Assembly: GCF_964026555.1 (NCBI RefSeq)
Contig: NZ_OZ032159.1
Coordinates: 1,488,001-1,552,000, forward strand
Source of the DNA: Candidatus Tisiphia endosymbiont of Beris chalybata
GTDB taxonomy: Bacteria > Pseudomonadota > Alphaproteobacteria > Rickettsiales > Rickettsiaceae
Reading direction: 5' to 3'
Length of the DNA stretch: 64,000 bases
Shown here: piece after piece, positions 46,906 through 56,238 of the stretch
How the letters are laid out: each line of letters opens with the position of its first letter
How positions within the stretch are numbered: the first letter of the stretch is position 1
The notes under the pieces: generated by a model
Databases searched by the model: none
What the model was told of the DNA's origin: nothing
What the model saw: the letters and a program-made list of their open reading frames with translations, nothing else
Position numbers and translations under genes: made by a program

Positions 46906-49284
46906 CTATTTTCGTCTAGTAGCTTTTTTTCTGGTAACCGGAGCGATGCCTTTTTCTTGTTTGTGCTTTAATTTATTATTATTAGCTTCAATTATTTCCA
47001 TTATCATCTCGAGGGTAAGGGCAAAAGGATTGTAGCGTTTAGGGATGGAAATAAATCTATCAAGATATTTTAAATAAGGTCCAAATCGTCCAATACCCAA
47101 TATGATCTCATTATTACTGCCAGGATATTCACATAACTTTATGGGTAAATCCATAAGCCGTAATGCCATATCTAGAGTAATGTCCTGGTGCAGCATCCCC
47201 GCGGGTACTGGAGCTCTTTTCGGTTTCTCTGTCTTGGACACTTGTTCGCCAAATTGCACATAAAATCCATAAGGGCCTTTTTTTAGGAAAACACTTAAAC
47301 CGTCTTTATTCACTCCCAATAGCTTATTATCTTCCGCTATTTGATCCCCATTGTCTGCTCTAGCTGTAGCAGAGGTAATTTGCTTTTTAAAATTACACTC
47401 AGGATAATTACTGCAAGCTAAAAATGCGCCAAATTTACCAAGTTTCAAGCCTAATTTGCCGGTAGAACAAGATAAACAATTTCGGGCAGGATTATCGGCT
47501 TTATTTTCACCAAATAAATGATAATCCAATGCTTCTTCAACATAGATAATTATGTCGGTTATTTTCTTTTCCTTGACTGATTCTACATTATTATTAAAAT
47601 CACCCCAAAAATTTTCTAGTAAAGATTTCCATGCTATTTTTCCTCCTGCTACTTCGTCTAGATCATTTTCAAGTTCTGCAGTAAAATCATATTCCACATA
47701 TTTTTTAAAGAAGCCAGTTAAAAATACTGTTACTAAGCGCCCTAATTCTTCCGGAATAAAACGTTTTTTTTGGACAACTACATATTTTCTTTCTTGCAAT
47801 ACTGAGATGATAGTGGCATAAGTGGAAGGACGGCCGATTCCTAATTCTTCAAGCTTTTTGACCAAACTAGATTCTGAATATCTAGGCGGTGGCTCAGTGA
47901 AATGTTGCTTCGGATTAATAGATTCTATAGTTAATTTTTCTCCTTCCTGTAATGGTGGTAGAAGCTTGTTCTCCTCGTCAAGCTCATCATCTAATCCTTC
48001 TCGATAAATTTTATAAAAGCCATCAAAGGCGATAATTGAACCAGTGGCTTTCGCTAGAAACTCTTTATTTTCAGTCTCGATTTGTGCTACTACTAAGTCC
48101 ATCACTACATTTTCCATTTGGCAGGCGACTGTCCTTTTCCAAATTAAATCATAAAGCCTATAATAATCATTATCTAGTTTACTTTTTAAGCTTTCAGGAG
48201 TTAAATTAATATCTGTAGGTCTTATTGCTTCGTGAGCTTCCTGCGCATTTTTAGCTCGAGATTTATAAACTCTAGGGCTTTGGGGGAGATATTTATCCCC
48301 AAAATTCTTATGGATTAATGCCCGAACTTGATCCACCGCTTCGCTTGCTAAAGTTATCCCATCTGTCCTCATATAAGTTATAAGTCCTATAGTATCTGTC
48401 CCAATATCTAATCCCTCATAAAGCTTTTGGGCGATTTGCATAGTTTTCTTAGCGGTAAAGCCTAGTTTCCTGGCAGCTTCCTGTTGTAAGGAAGAAGTAA
48501 TAAAAGGGGGCTGAGGTTGCCGCTTTTGTTGCTTTTTTTCTAAAACTGCAACATGAAAATCTTTATTTTTAATTTTTGCGACTAAATCATGGGCCGAAGA
48601 TTTAGCTGCAATAGTAAATTTTTCTAATTTTTGTCCGTTAACATGAGTTAGCTTTGCTAAAAATACTTCTTTATTTTTATTAAGGACATTCAAGATAATG
48701 TCCCAATATTCCTGCGTTTTAAATCGTTCAATCTCATCTTCCCGTTCGCAGATCAACTTCAAGGCTACAGATTGTACTCTACCTGCAGACTTGCAACCAG
48801 GTAATTTCCGCCATAATAGAGGGGATAAAGTGAATCCTACTAAATAATCTAATGCTCTTCTAGCTTGCTGTGCATTAACTAAATTAATATCTATATCTCT
48901 AGGATTCTCTAGGGCTTGTAAGATAGATTTTTTAGTGATTTCGTTAAAAGCTATCCTTTTAAAAAATCCTTTTGATGTCCCTAAATTTTGTTCCTTGATT
49001 ATTTCAGCAACATGCCATGAAATAGATTCGCCTTCTCGATCCGGGTCGGTTGCTAAATAAACTGCTTCTGCCTTGGCTGCTTCTTTCGTTATTACCTCGA
49101 CATATTTCTTAGCCTTATCTGAAATGATATATTTCATCTCAAAATTTTGGCTAGGCAGTACTGAACCATTTTTAGAAGGTAAATCCCTAATATGCCCTAC
49201 AGAAGCAATAACGTGAAAATCCTCACCTAAATACTTATTTATCGTTTTGGCCTTTGAAGGCGATTCTACTATTACTAATTTCAT
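46906..49284 (-). CDS. topA: DNA topoisomerase I (type IA)
   Basis: 792 aa. Relaxes negative supercoils. The TOPRIM domain has 'KLVIVESPSKAKTINKYLG' and 'YLATDPDREGESISWHVAE'. The catalytic Tyr is in 'GLITYMRTDGITL', with 'EAHEAIRPTD' and 'SLVKKLEELGIGRPSTYATII' beyond it. C-terminal zinc-type repeats include 'CLSCSTGKLGLKLGKFGAFLACSNYPEC', followed by TopA_C repeats ('LGIGRFGPYLKY') and a Lys-rich tail. The start lies 1 bp after the dprA stop codon. Confidence 0.97.
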   Translation of the reverse strand: MKLVIVESPSKAKTINKYLGEDFHVIASVGHIRDLPSKNGSVLPSQNFEMKYIISDKAKKYVEVITKEAAKAEAVYLATDPDREGESISWHVAEIIKEQNLGTSKGFFKRIAFNEITKKSILQALENPRDIDINLVNAQQARRALDYLVGFTLSPLLWRKLPGCKSAGRVQSVALKLICEREDEIERFKTQEYWDIILNVLNKNKEVFLAKLTHVNGQKLEKFTIAAKSSAHDLVAKIKNKDFHVAVLEKKQQKRQPQPPFITSSLQQEAARKLGFTAKKTMQIAQKLYEGLDIGTDTIGLITYMRTDGITLASEAVDQVRALIHKNFGDKYLPQSPRVYKSRAKNAQEAHEAIRPTDINLTPESLKSKLDNDYYRLYDLIWKRTVACQMENVVMDLVVAQIETENKEFLAKATGSIIAFDGFYKIYREGLDDELDEENKLLPPLQEGEKLTIESINPKQHFTEPPPRYSESSLVKKLEELGIGRPSTYATIISVLQERKYVVVQKKRFIPEELGRLVTVFLTGFFKKYVEYDFTAELENDLDEVAGGKIAWKSLLENFWGDFNNNVESVKEKKITDIIIYVEEALDYHLFGENKADNPARNCLSCSTGKLGLKLGKFGAFLACSNYPECNFKKQITSATARADNGDQIAEDNKLLGVNKDGLSVFLKKGPYGFYVQFGEQVSKTEKPKRAPVPAGMLHQDITLDMALRLMDLPIKLCEYPGSNNEIILGIGRFGPYLKYLDRFISIPKRYNPFALTLEMIMEIIEANNNKLKHKQEKGIAPVTRKKATRRK

Positions 49285-49285
49285 G

Positions 49286-50449
49286 TTAATTATAAATTAA
49301 AGCAATTTTATTACCTGGATATCTAATAACTTTTTCCGCTAACTCTAATTCTAATATTATCATATATATAATTTGTAGAGATAGCTGTGTTTCATTATGT
49401 AAACAATCAAAATCTATTGGGGTGGCAGATAAAAGATCTTGAACTTTTATTCGCATATCGTTAGTTATTAAATTATTATATTTTATATCCAGCGTTTTAA
49501 ATGGGCTAGTGACTGCCGAATCTTGTGCGATATCTTTGGCTTTGCTGATCACATTGACAAAGGAGGGTAGGTTATTGATTATATCTTGTACCGATTCCAC
49601 TATATGTGCCCCTTCCTTAATAAGTTTATTAGTACCTTGGCATCTAGGGTCTAAAGGGAACCCTGGCACCGCAAATACTTCTCTATTTTGCTGTAAAGCA
49701 AATTTCGAGGTTATTAAAGAACCGGACTTTAAACTTGCTTCTATTACTAAGGTACCAAGGGACAAACCAGAAATTAACCTATTACGTTGGGGAAAATGTT
49801 GAGCTAATGGCTTTGAGCCTATAGGTAATTCTGCAATGATCAAGCCATTATGTTCAATTTGTTCAAATAGTTTCATATTTTCTAGTGGATAGATATGGTC
49901 AATTCCTCCTGCTATTACCCCTATTGTTTTGGTAGTATCAACTTGATGCACCGCCGTATCAATCCCTCGTGCCAACCCAGAAATCGTTATATAACCTAAT
50001 TCTATTAAACTTGAAGTAAGTTTAGCAGCAAAGGCTCTGCCATTTGCTGAGGCGTTTCTTGCTCCAACAATTGCTAAGCAGCTTTCATGCGATAATAACT
50101 CAATATTTCCTTTATAACTTAATATAGGAGGAGGATCAAAAATTTCTGCCAGTAGTTTTGAATAGGTTGAAGATTTATAGGTAATAAGTTGAGCATTATT
50201 TTTTGCTAATAATTCCAACTCTTTAATCGCGTCATTTTGTGAAAATACTCTTACGGGCTTAGGCCTTCCCCCTCGTAAAGAAAATTCTTGTATATTTTCT
50301 ATAGCTACGCTTGCATTACCAAATACCTCCATTAATCCCCAAAAGGTTCTAGGCCCAACATTTTCACTTCTGATTAATCGTAAAATATCAATTGTTTCTT
50401 TTGAGCAAGAATGCTGTAGCTGGTTATTTAAAAATAGGTCTTTCAGCAC
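49286..50449 (-). CDS. dprA: DNA-processing protein DprA
   Basis: 387 aa. DprA protects incoming single-stranded DNA and loads RecA during natural transformation; it is widely kept even where transformation is unknown. N-terminal SAM-like region ('DILRLIRSENVGPRTFWGLMEVFGN'), then the Rossmann domain with 'LAIVGARNASANGRAFAAKLTSSL', 'ISGLARGIDTAVHQ', 'GVIAGGIDHIYPLEN' and 'FPQRNRLISGLSLGTLVIEA'. A C-terminal winged-helix domain is also present. Start is GTG with AGAGG just upstream. Co-directional with topA, 1 bp apart, as in many alphaproteobacteria. Confidence 0.95.
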   Translation of the reverse strand: MLKDLFLNNQLQHSCSKETIDILRLIRSENVGPRTFWGLMEVFGNASVAIENIQEFSLRGGRPKPVRVFSQNDAIKELELLAKNNAQLITYKSSTYSKLLAEIFDPPPILSYKGNIELLSHESCLAIVGARNASANGRAFAAKLTSSLIELGYITISGLARGIDTAVHQVDTTKTIGVIAGGIDHIYPLENMKLFEQIEHNGLIIAELPIGSKPLAQHFPQRNRLISGLSLGTLVIEASLKSGSLITSKFALQQNREVFAVPGFPLDPRCQGTNKLIKEGAHIVESVQDIINNLPSFVNVISKAKDIAQDSAVTSPFKTLDIKYNNLITNDMRIKVQDLLSATPIDFDCLHNETQLSLQIIYMIILELELAEKVIRYPGNKIALIYN

Positions 50450-50488
50450 TCATCCTCTTTAATTATAGTATCTCAATTCTATAGGAGG

Positions 50489-50606
50489 TATACTGCTCGT
50501 CTTTCAAAAATTGTTTTTTTATTTTATCATGGACTCACGTGCTCACGTACGCTGCGCGCGCTCGCCATTTAAAATAAAATCCAATTCTTGAAGTACGAGC
50601 AGTATA
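50489..50606 (+). repeat. Palindromic element PE-2, intergenic reference copy
   Basis: 118 bp with inverted ends TATACTGCTCGTCTTTCAA and TTGAAGTACGAGCAGTATA (18 of 19 paired). The interior has TTTTATTTTATCATGGACTC, ACGTGCTCACGTACGCTGCG and TTTAAAATAAAATCCAATTC. It is the clearest PE-2 copy in the window. Confidence 0.88.
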
Positions 50607-51016
50607 TATACCATAGAAGCTTTAAGAAGTAGCATTTGTGTTTAGAAATTCTAAGCTGCTCACGTACGTCTATGTAAGTTCTAGCAGCTAGCTTTTTATT
50701 GCTTCTAAAACTCCTGCTACAAATCCTGAAGGGCTCCTTTAACTTATGCAGGAGGTCTATTATTTACTTCTCCTATTTCCACAGGGAATTCCATTTTGGA
50801 AAATAGGAAGAACAATATAAGGCGTGCAAAAGATTTAAATTAGCATTCGTCTTTGGTTCATACCTGTTATTTATTATTTGTCTTATGATAAACTAGAAGG
50901 TTTATTTCAATCTACCCTTTAAGTCTTACTCAGAACTTGAAAAGAATTTTAGCCATTTTTACGTTTTTATTTTGTAATATACTAAGTTTTACTGCTTGGC
51001 TTTAAACTGTATATTG
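50607..51016. other. Gene-free stretch upstream of dprA and downstream of the peroxiredoxin gene
   Basis: No credible frame. It holds a PE-3 end fragment (AACTTATGCAGGAGGTCTA, near 50742-50760) and an imperfect hairpin near 50770-50810 (CTATTTCC ... GGAAAATAG). The rest is AT-rich sequence without a recognised feature. Confidence 0.45.
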
Positions 51017-51619
51017 TTATAATTTTTCTGCATTAGAAGCTAAATAATGCGCTATCCCTTTATGAGAAGGGTTGATGCCCTCATCACCTTTATTCCAGCC
51101 AGCAGGACATACTTCTCCATGCTTGGTATTATATTCTATCGCATCTATTAGTCTTAATACTTCATCCACATTTCGTCCAATTGGTAAATCATTGACTGAT
51201 AAATGCCGGACTATAAATTTTTCGTCTATGATAAAAGTGCCCCGTAACGATATTCCTTCCTCATGCAGTATATTATAATGCTCTGTGGCAGTTTTATTGA
51301 TATCAGACACCATAGGAAATTGTATATCACCAACCCCTCCCTTATTATAAGGGGTATTCTTCCAAGCTAGATGAGAAAAATGAGAATCTACACTTATTGC
51401 AATTAATTTAGTATTTCTCTCAGTAAATTCACTTAGCCTATTATTAAAGGCTATAATTTCTGAAGGACATACAAAAGTAAAATCAAGTGGATAGAAAAAT
51501 AAGACAACTTTATGATCGCTCGCATAGTTTTTAAAGTTAAATTCAGATTCTATACTATTATCAGGCATAATAGCTTTAGCTGTAAAATCTGGGGCAGCTT
51601 TCCCCACAAACACTTGCAT
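51017..51619 (-). CDS. Peroxiredoxin (AhpC/TSA, typical 2-Cys)
   Basis: 200 aa thiol peroxidase. The peroxidatic Cys lies in 'FYPLDFTFVCPSEIIAF' and the resolving Cys in 'EVCPAGWNKGD'. 'LIAISVDSHFSHLAWKNTP' and 'LRGTFIIDEKFIVRHLSVNDLPIGRNVDEVLRLIDAI' are standard. It reduces hydrogen peroxide and organic peroxides; the electron donor is not encoded nearby. It stands alone between dprA and an ABC transporter. Confidence 0.95.
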   Translation of the reverse strand: MQVFVGKAAPDFTAKAIMPDNSIESEFNFKNYASDHKVVLFFYPLDFTFVCPSEIIAFNNRLSEFTERNTKLIAISVDSHFSHLAWKNTPYNKGGVGDIQFPMVSDINKTATEHYNILHEEGISLRGTFIIDEKFIVRHLSVNDLPIGRNVDEVLRLIDAIEYNTKHGEVCPAGWNKGDEGINPSHKGIAHYLASNAEKL

Positions 51620-51740
51620 GTTAAATTCCTGTTAATTGAAGTGATTAAAAAAATATTCCTTATGATATATAAAATAATATTACATTACAATATAAAAATC
51701 ATCAATTTTTTCAACTATAAGATGAAAATTTAATTTTATT

Positions 51741-53510
51741 TTATACTATTAACCCTTTTACTTGCGAGTTCCATAATTTTTTATATAATTTACTATTCTT
51801 TAATAATTCCGTATGTGATCCTTCCTCTACAATATTACCTTCTTCAAACACCAAGATTCTATCCATATTTAATAAAGTAGAGAGCCTATGGGCTATTACT
51901 ATTACCGTTTTATTTTGCATTAAATATCTTAATGAAGCATCAATCAACTCTTCAGTTTTACTATCTAAACTACTGGTGGCCTCGTCAAGAATTAAAATGG
52001 GTGCATTTTTTAATATAGCTCTAGCTATTATTATTCTTTGTCTTTGCCCACCTGATAGGTTATTACCTCTTTCTCCACATAAACTATTATAACCCTCTGG
52101 TAAACTATTGATGAATTCATGTATATGTGCTGCTTTTGCCGTTTCAATGACCTCCTCTAACGTGGCTTCTTTTTTGCCATATCGTATATTTTCGAGTATT
52201 GTTCTATGAAACAAAATAGCTTCTTGGGGGATTACACTAATATTTTCTCTTAACGAATCTTGCGTTACATTTCTAATATTTTGCCCATCGATTAATATCT
52301 CACCTTTGCTAATGTCATGTAGCCTAATAATAAGATTGACAAAGGTAGATTTTCCTGAGCCAGAAAAGCCCACCAATCCGAGCTTTTGTTTACTGCCGAT
52401 TTTAATAGACTTATCTTGAAATAAATTATTATTGTGGTAATAATTGAAGGTAACATTATTAAATATTATTTCCCCTGCAGAAACTTTTAAAGTTTTAGCG
52501 TGTTCTATATCTGTCAGTATATAAGGGCTCATTAAGGACATACTTTGATTGAACGAGCCAAGTTCTTCAAACATATCCCCTACTTCTTGGGTAAGATCCC
52601 AAACCTCGGTACTAACAGCGGTACAAAGGGTTAAAATTAATACACAATCTCCTATAGTGATTAGCGATTGACTACGCAGTTCTGCTAAGTAATAAATAAT
52701 CATAAAAATCATGACGCAACAAGATGTTCCAAGCACTATACGTAATTTGAACATAAAAAATTGCATAATTTGTTCACTATCTACTGAATCACTTATTCTT
52801 ACTTCTAAATTTTGGCGTTCAAATTTATGAGAGGTAAACATACGAACGGCACTAATATTTGCGATTGCATCAACGATGCTACCTGCAACTACTGCTCGAG
52901 TACGCGCATAATTTCCTGAATATTTATTAATTATGTCAGAATAAAAGATGCTAATACCTACAAAAAAACTAATCCATATCAGAAAGATAGTGGCAAATAC
53001 TTGATTTACTAAATACATAGTAACGAACGCAAATATAATGATAGATGTTTTATAGAGAATTTTTTCGCCCACTAAAGATAATACCATCTCAAAAGCTCTA
53101 GCGGCTTCAGTAATGCGATTAGTAATGTGCCCGGCTAGGTTTTCTTGAAAAAATTTATGATGATGATATTGGGTGTAATTATACATTTCATCTAAAATTT
53201 GTCCTTTAATATAGGGCATTGTCTTGAGATAAAGATAATCATAGGCTCGCCATATGATAGTGATCCCCATCCACCAAATAGCATATATTAGCGCCCAAAA
53301 TCTCATTAAAGAGGGTAGATTATTTCCTTTTTTGTCAGAAAAGGTTTCTATTAAATTGATAATTTTTTGTAATAATACGCTATCAATAGTCGGAACTATC
53401 CCTAAGGCTATACATAAGAAAGCTAAAGTAATTACCTGAATTTTTTTTTTCCTTAAAAAATAAAGAAACGGTCCTCTTGTAGTCTTTAAAAAACCATACC
53501 TTTCTAGCAC
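51741..53510 (-). CDS. ABC exporter, fused membrane and ATPase domains
   Basis: 589 aa half-transporter. Six membrane helices (residues about 25-300) are followed by a nucleotide-binding domain with Walker A 'GFSGSGKST', signature 'LSGGQRQ', Walker B 'ILILDEATSSLD' and switch His 'IAHRLS'. The domain order and sequence are MsbA/multidrug-like. The substrate is not evident; a second exporter of the same class is at 58426. It points away from a gap filled with PE-3. Confidence 0.9.
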   Translation of the reverse strand: MLERYGFLKTTRGPFLYFLRKKKIQVITLAFLCIALGIVPTIDSVLLQKIINLIETFSDKKGNNLPSLMRFWALIYAIWWMGITIIWRAYDYLYLKTMPYIKGQILDEMYNYTQYHHHKFFQENLAGHITNRITEAARAFEMVLSLVGEKILYKTSIIIFAFVTMYLVNQVFATIFLIWISFFVGISIFYSDIINKYSGNYARTRAVVAGSIVDAIANISAVRMFTSHKFERQNLEVRISDSVDSEQIMQFFMFKLRIVLGTSCCVMIFMIIYYLAELRSQSLITIGDCVLILTLCTAVSTEVWDLTQEVGDMFEELGSFNQSMSLMSPYILTDIEHAKTLKVSAGEIIFNNVTFNYYHNNNLFQDKSIKIGSKQKLGLVGFSGSGKSTFVNLIIRLHDISKGEILIDGQNIRNVTQDSLRENISVIPQEAILFHRTILENIRYGKKEATLEEVIETAKAAHIHEFINSLPEGYNSLCGERGNNLSGGQRQRIIIARAILKNAPILILDEATSSLDSKTEELIDASLRYLMQNKTVIVIAHRLSTLLNMDRILVFEEGNIVEEGSHTELLKNSKLYKKLWNSQVKGLIV

Positions 53511-53547
53511 AATAGTTACTCCACTGCAAAAGCTGATTAATTTTTAT

Positions 53548-53715
53548 AGACTTCTTGCATAAGTCGATCTAGGGAAGAGAGAGGGGGGCTAGTGGATGAT
53601 TTTTTTGTCAAAACGTGGCCCTTCCGCTCCTCATATATAACCTTGCTCATTGTGGGGCTCGGCTTCGTTTTTCCTAAAAACCCCGAGCGCTTTTGCGACT
53701 TATGTAGGAAGTCTT
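53548..53715. repeat. Palindromic element PE-3, intact copy
   Basis: 168 bp bounded by AGACTTCTTGCATAAGTCG and CGACTTATGTAGGAAGTCT, which pair at 17 of 19 positions. The interior has GGGGCTCGGCTTCG and TTTTTCCTAAAAACCCCGAG. Fragments of its ends occur at 21843, 40600, 50742 and 60258. Confidence 0.82.
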
Positions 53716-53842
53716 ATGATTAAATTCTCAAATTACCTATAATTGAAATAGAATCAACCACTTACCCTTAATCGTTTTAAATTATAGAAGGGGCTATTAC
53801 AACAAATAACATACGTAAAATTAATAAAATAACAAACAAAAC

Positions 53843-53871
53843 TTGCTAGCTTATTCTAAAAATGTTATAAG
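53843..53871 (+). promoter_or_regulatory. Likely sigma-70 promoter of the small conserved gene
   Basis: TTGCTA (53843-53848), a 17-base spacer and TATAAG (53866-53871), 34 bp before the ATG at 53905. Confidence 0.45.
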
Positions 53872-53904
53872 ATAAGTAAAAGACTATCTTTAAAAGCGAA
53901 TAGA

Positions 53905-54156
53905 ATGGAAGACAAAAATACTCCTATTGCTACTACTGAAAAATACCAAAATCAAAATTCAATAATTTCTGATTATCCTTTTTCTGACGTTAAATATATC
54001 TGTCAAGCCGCAACCTTAATTACTGAAGCTACGCAACAAGGATTTGATGTTGCCCAATTACCAAATGGAGATATAACGGTTACAGAAATCAAGGTAGTAA
54101 ATGTTAATTATATTTGGCATTCTGTGAAACAAAAGTTTGTTAAAGTAAACACCTAA
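53905..54156 (+). CDS. Small conserved rickettsial protein (DUF2671-like)
   Basis: 83 aa, soluble, no signal peptide. 'SIISDYPFSDVKYICQAATLITEATQQGFDVAQLPNGDITVTEIKVVNVNYIWH' resembles the small DUF2671 family of Rickettsia as I remember it; the name is from memory of the pattern. Predicted alpha-beta fold, function unknown. It has its own promoter-like sequence. Confidence 0.6.
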   Translation: MEDKNTPIATTEKYQNQNSIISDYPFSDVKYICQAATLITEATQQGFDVAQLPNGDITVTEIKVVNVNYIWHSVKQKFVKVNT

Positions 54157-54327
54157 TGTTTTTATCTTACCCCTGGGCAAGTTCTTAGATTCTCACGTTA
54201 TTTATATTTACGCTGCGTTCTTTAACTTGAATTCTGCTGGCTTTGTCTGAAGCTGGCTTTCGTCTAGCCAATACCCACAGGCGAGAGCATGATACTTAAT
54301 GTCGAACTCAGATTTACTTAAATATTT

Positions 54328-55131
54328 ATGATCAAACTATCAGCGTTTATTATTACTAAGAATGAGGCTAGCAGAATAGCTAAAGCTATCAATAGCCTGA
54401 AGTCAATAGTAGAAGAAATTATTATTATTGATAGCGGCAGTACTGACGAAACTATACAAATTGCTGAAACATTGGGAGCTCAAGTAGTTTTTAATGAATG
54501 GCAGGGATATGTCAAACAAAAAGCTTTTGGCGAAAATTTATGTCAAAATAACTGGATAATAAATATTGATGCTGATGAAGAACTGTCGCAAGAGCTGCAA
54601 GATGAAATAGAATTTATATTCGCTTCCAATATGCAAGATAATTATTTTGCATATCAAACTAAAATTATGATCTTACACCGCAAGGATAATACTGTCTCAT
54701 ATTTTGCTCCTTATAATAAATGTATAAGGTTATATAATCGCAAATATGGTAGCTTTGCTAATAATACCACTAGCGCTACTACTCATGACTCAGTATTATT
54801 AAACAGCAATATTGATACTACCGGTAAAATATATAATTTAAATGGAATAATTTATCATAGGTCTGGGGTATCAATTGAACAGTTAATAACGAAAGCAAAT
54901 TTCTACTCCTCTGAACAAGCAAAGGACCTTTTAAAACTCGGCCGAGCACCCTCTAAAATAAGGATTGCTACAGAATTAATTTTCTATTTTTTAAAAACAT
55001 TTTTTATCAGACGGTACTTTGTATTTGGTTTCGATGGCTTTGTTGATTCTATAATATTGGCTTTTGCCCGTTTCGTAAGGTTAGCTAAAGCTAGAGAATT
55101 AATAAATGAGCAAAAGAGCCAGAATAAATAA
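54328..55131 (+). CDS. Family 2 glycosyltransferase, LPS-core type
   Basis: 267 aa GT-A enzyme. N-terminal 'LSAFIITKNEASRIAKAINSLKSIVEEIIIIDSGSTDETIQIAETLGAQVV' and the metal-binding 'INIDADEELS' are the WaaE/KdtX pattern seen in lipopolysaccharide core synthesis. 'HRKDNTVSYFAPYNKCIRLYNRKYGSF' and 'GIIYHRSGVSIEQLITKANFYS' follow. It suggests that the organism makes LPS. Stands alone; donor sugar unknown. Confidence 0.85.
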   Translation: MIKLSAFIITKNEASRIAKAINSLKSIVEEIIIIDSGSTDETIQIAETLGAQVVFNEWQGYVKQKAFGENLCQNNWIINIDADEELSQELQDEIEFIFASNMQDNYFAYQTKIMILHRKDNTVSYFAPYNKCIRLYNRKYGSFANNTTSATTHDSVLLNSNIDTTGKIYNLNGIIYHRSGVSIEQLITKANFYSSEQAKDLLKLGRAPSKIRIATELIFYFLKTFFIRRYFVFGFDGFVDSIILAFARFVRLAKARELINEQKSQNK

Positions 55132-55146
55132 ATTAGACCTTTTGTC

Positions 55147-55240
55147 ACCAGCTCGCATTGAGTAGGGGAATTACTTCTTTCGAAACTCGCATCGCGCAGG
55201 GAATTTGAACGAGACTGTTCGCCCCAAACCGCAACGCATA
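55147..55240 (+). repeat. Palindromic elements of the PE-4 group
   Basis: CACCAGCTCGCATTGAGTAGGGG resembles the arm inside the MsbA-like gene (59230-59255, reversed). Next, CTTCTTTCGAAACTCGCATC and GGGAATTTGAACGAGAC to CCCCAAACCGCAACGCATA match the element fused to lpd (28438-28503). Lies in the gap between two convergent genes. Confidence 0.72.
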
Positions 55241-55286
55241 CCTGGGTATTCTACCCTCTTGAACTTCAAAATTTCTTTCACAAACC

Positions 55287-56024
55287 TTACGGTAAAGTTT
55301 GCTCAAATAATAACTGTTTTTCTTTATTAATCATTTGTTCCATCTTCTCGGTCAGCTCTCGTGCATCGGTCCTAGCGATTTCTTCAATAGGAATCACATC
55401 AATAATTTTCACTTGAATAGTACCAGGTTTTTTAATCCAAAAACCTTTAGGCCAATAGGCACCTGCATTGTGAGCCATCATGACTATAGGAACTTTTACT
55501 AATGTAGCTAATTTAGCAGCGCTGGGTTTAAATTTGACCGTTTTTTCTGGCGTAACTCGGGTAGATTCCGGAAAGATGATCAACCATAATCCGCTTTGCA
55601 GCTTTTGTTGTCCTTCCTTTAAAATTTGTCCTACTGAAATATTAGAATTACGGTCTACAGCAATTGGTTTAACCATTCGTAGCCCCCAACCAAATAAGGG
55701 AATCTTAAATAATTCTTTTTTTAATACCCAGGAGTGCTTCGGGATAATTAATTGCATATATACCTGCTCCCAAAAGGATTGGTGATTAGCTACTAATATG
55801 GAAGGTCCAGAGGGTAATTTTTCTAAACCAGAAACTTGATATCTTAAACTACAGCAAATTCTGGCAAGCCAGATAAAGGCATAAGAAAAAATAACTCCAA
55901 TTTTATATCGGATATTATAATTAATCTTACAAAACGTTACAGGCACATAACATATAATAAAAAATATACTAGTAAAAATAGCAAGTAATGCATAAAACAT
56001 TAATATTCTTAATCGCCAAAACAT
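55287..56024 (-). CDS. plsC: 1-acyl-glycerol-3-phosphate acyltransferase
   Basis: 245 aa. PlsC adds the second acyl chain in phosphatidic acid synthesis. Two N-terminal membrane helices, then the acyltransferase motifs: 'LVANHQSFWEQ' (His-x4-Glu in place of the commoner His-x4-Asp, as in many alphaproteobacteria), 'GWGLRMVKPIAVDRN', 'LIIFPESTRVTP' and 'VPIVMMAHNAG'. Membrane-associated. Reverse strand, divergent from trpS. Confidence 0.92.
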   Translation of the reverse strand: MFWRLRILMFYALLAIFTSIFFIICYVPVTFCKINYNIRYKIGVIFSYAFIWLARICCSLRYQVSGLEKLPSGPSILVANHQSFWEQVYMQLIIPKHSWVLKKELFKIPLFGWGLRMVKPIAVDRNSNISVGQILKEGQQKLQSGLWLIIFPESTRVTPEKTVKFKPSAAKLATLVKVPIVMMAHNAGAYWPKGFWIKKPGTIQVKIIDVIPIEEIARTDARELTEKMEQMINKEKQLLFEQTLP

Positions 56025-56080
56025 ACTTAATCTATTATATTTATTAAAAATTTCCTTCGCAGAACTTAGATCCCAAGAGT

Positions 56081-56128
56081 ATACTGCTCGTAACTGAAGA
56101 GTTGGTATACGAAGTTCACCGAGTATAT
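56081..56128 (+). repeat. Short, internally deleted palindromic element
   Basis: TATACTGCTCGTAACTGAAG then AGTTGGTATACGAAGTTCAC and CGAGTATA. The first 24 and last 18 bases nearly equal the two ends of the 154-bp element at 57249-57402; the middle 100 bases are absent. Confidence 0.75.
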
Positions 56129-56238
56129 ATCTTTATTCTTATATCAAATGTGGTTATAATATATAGCATAAAATTTTCTCTAACCAAATTATAATTTAAT
56201 CTCTTTATGCGCAGCAATACAAATTCAGGAGAAATTGC

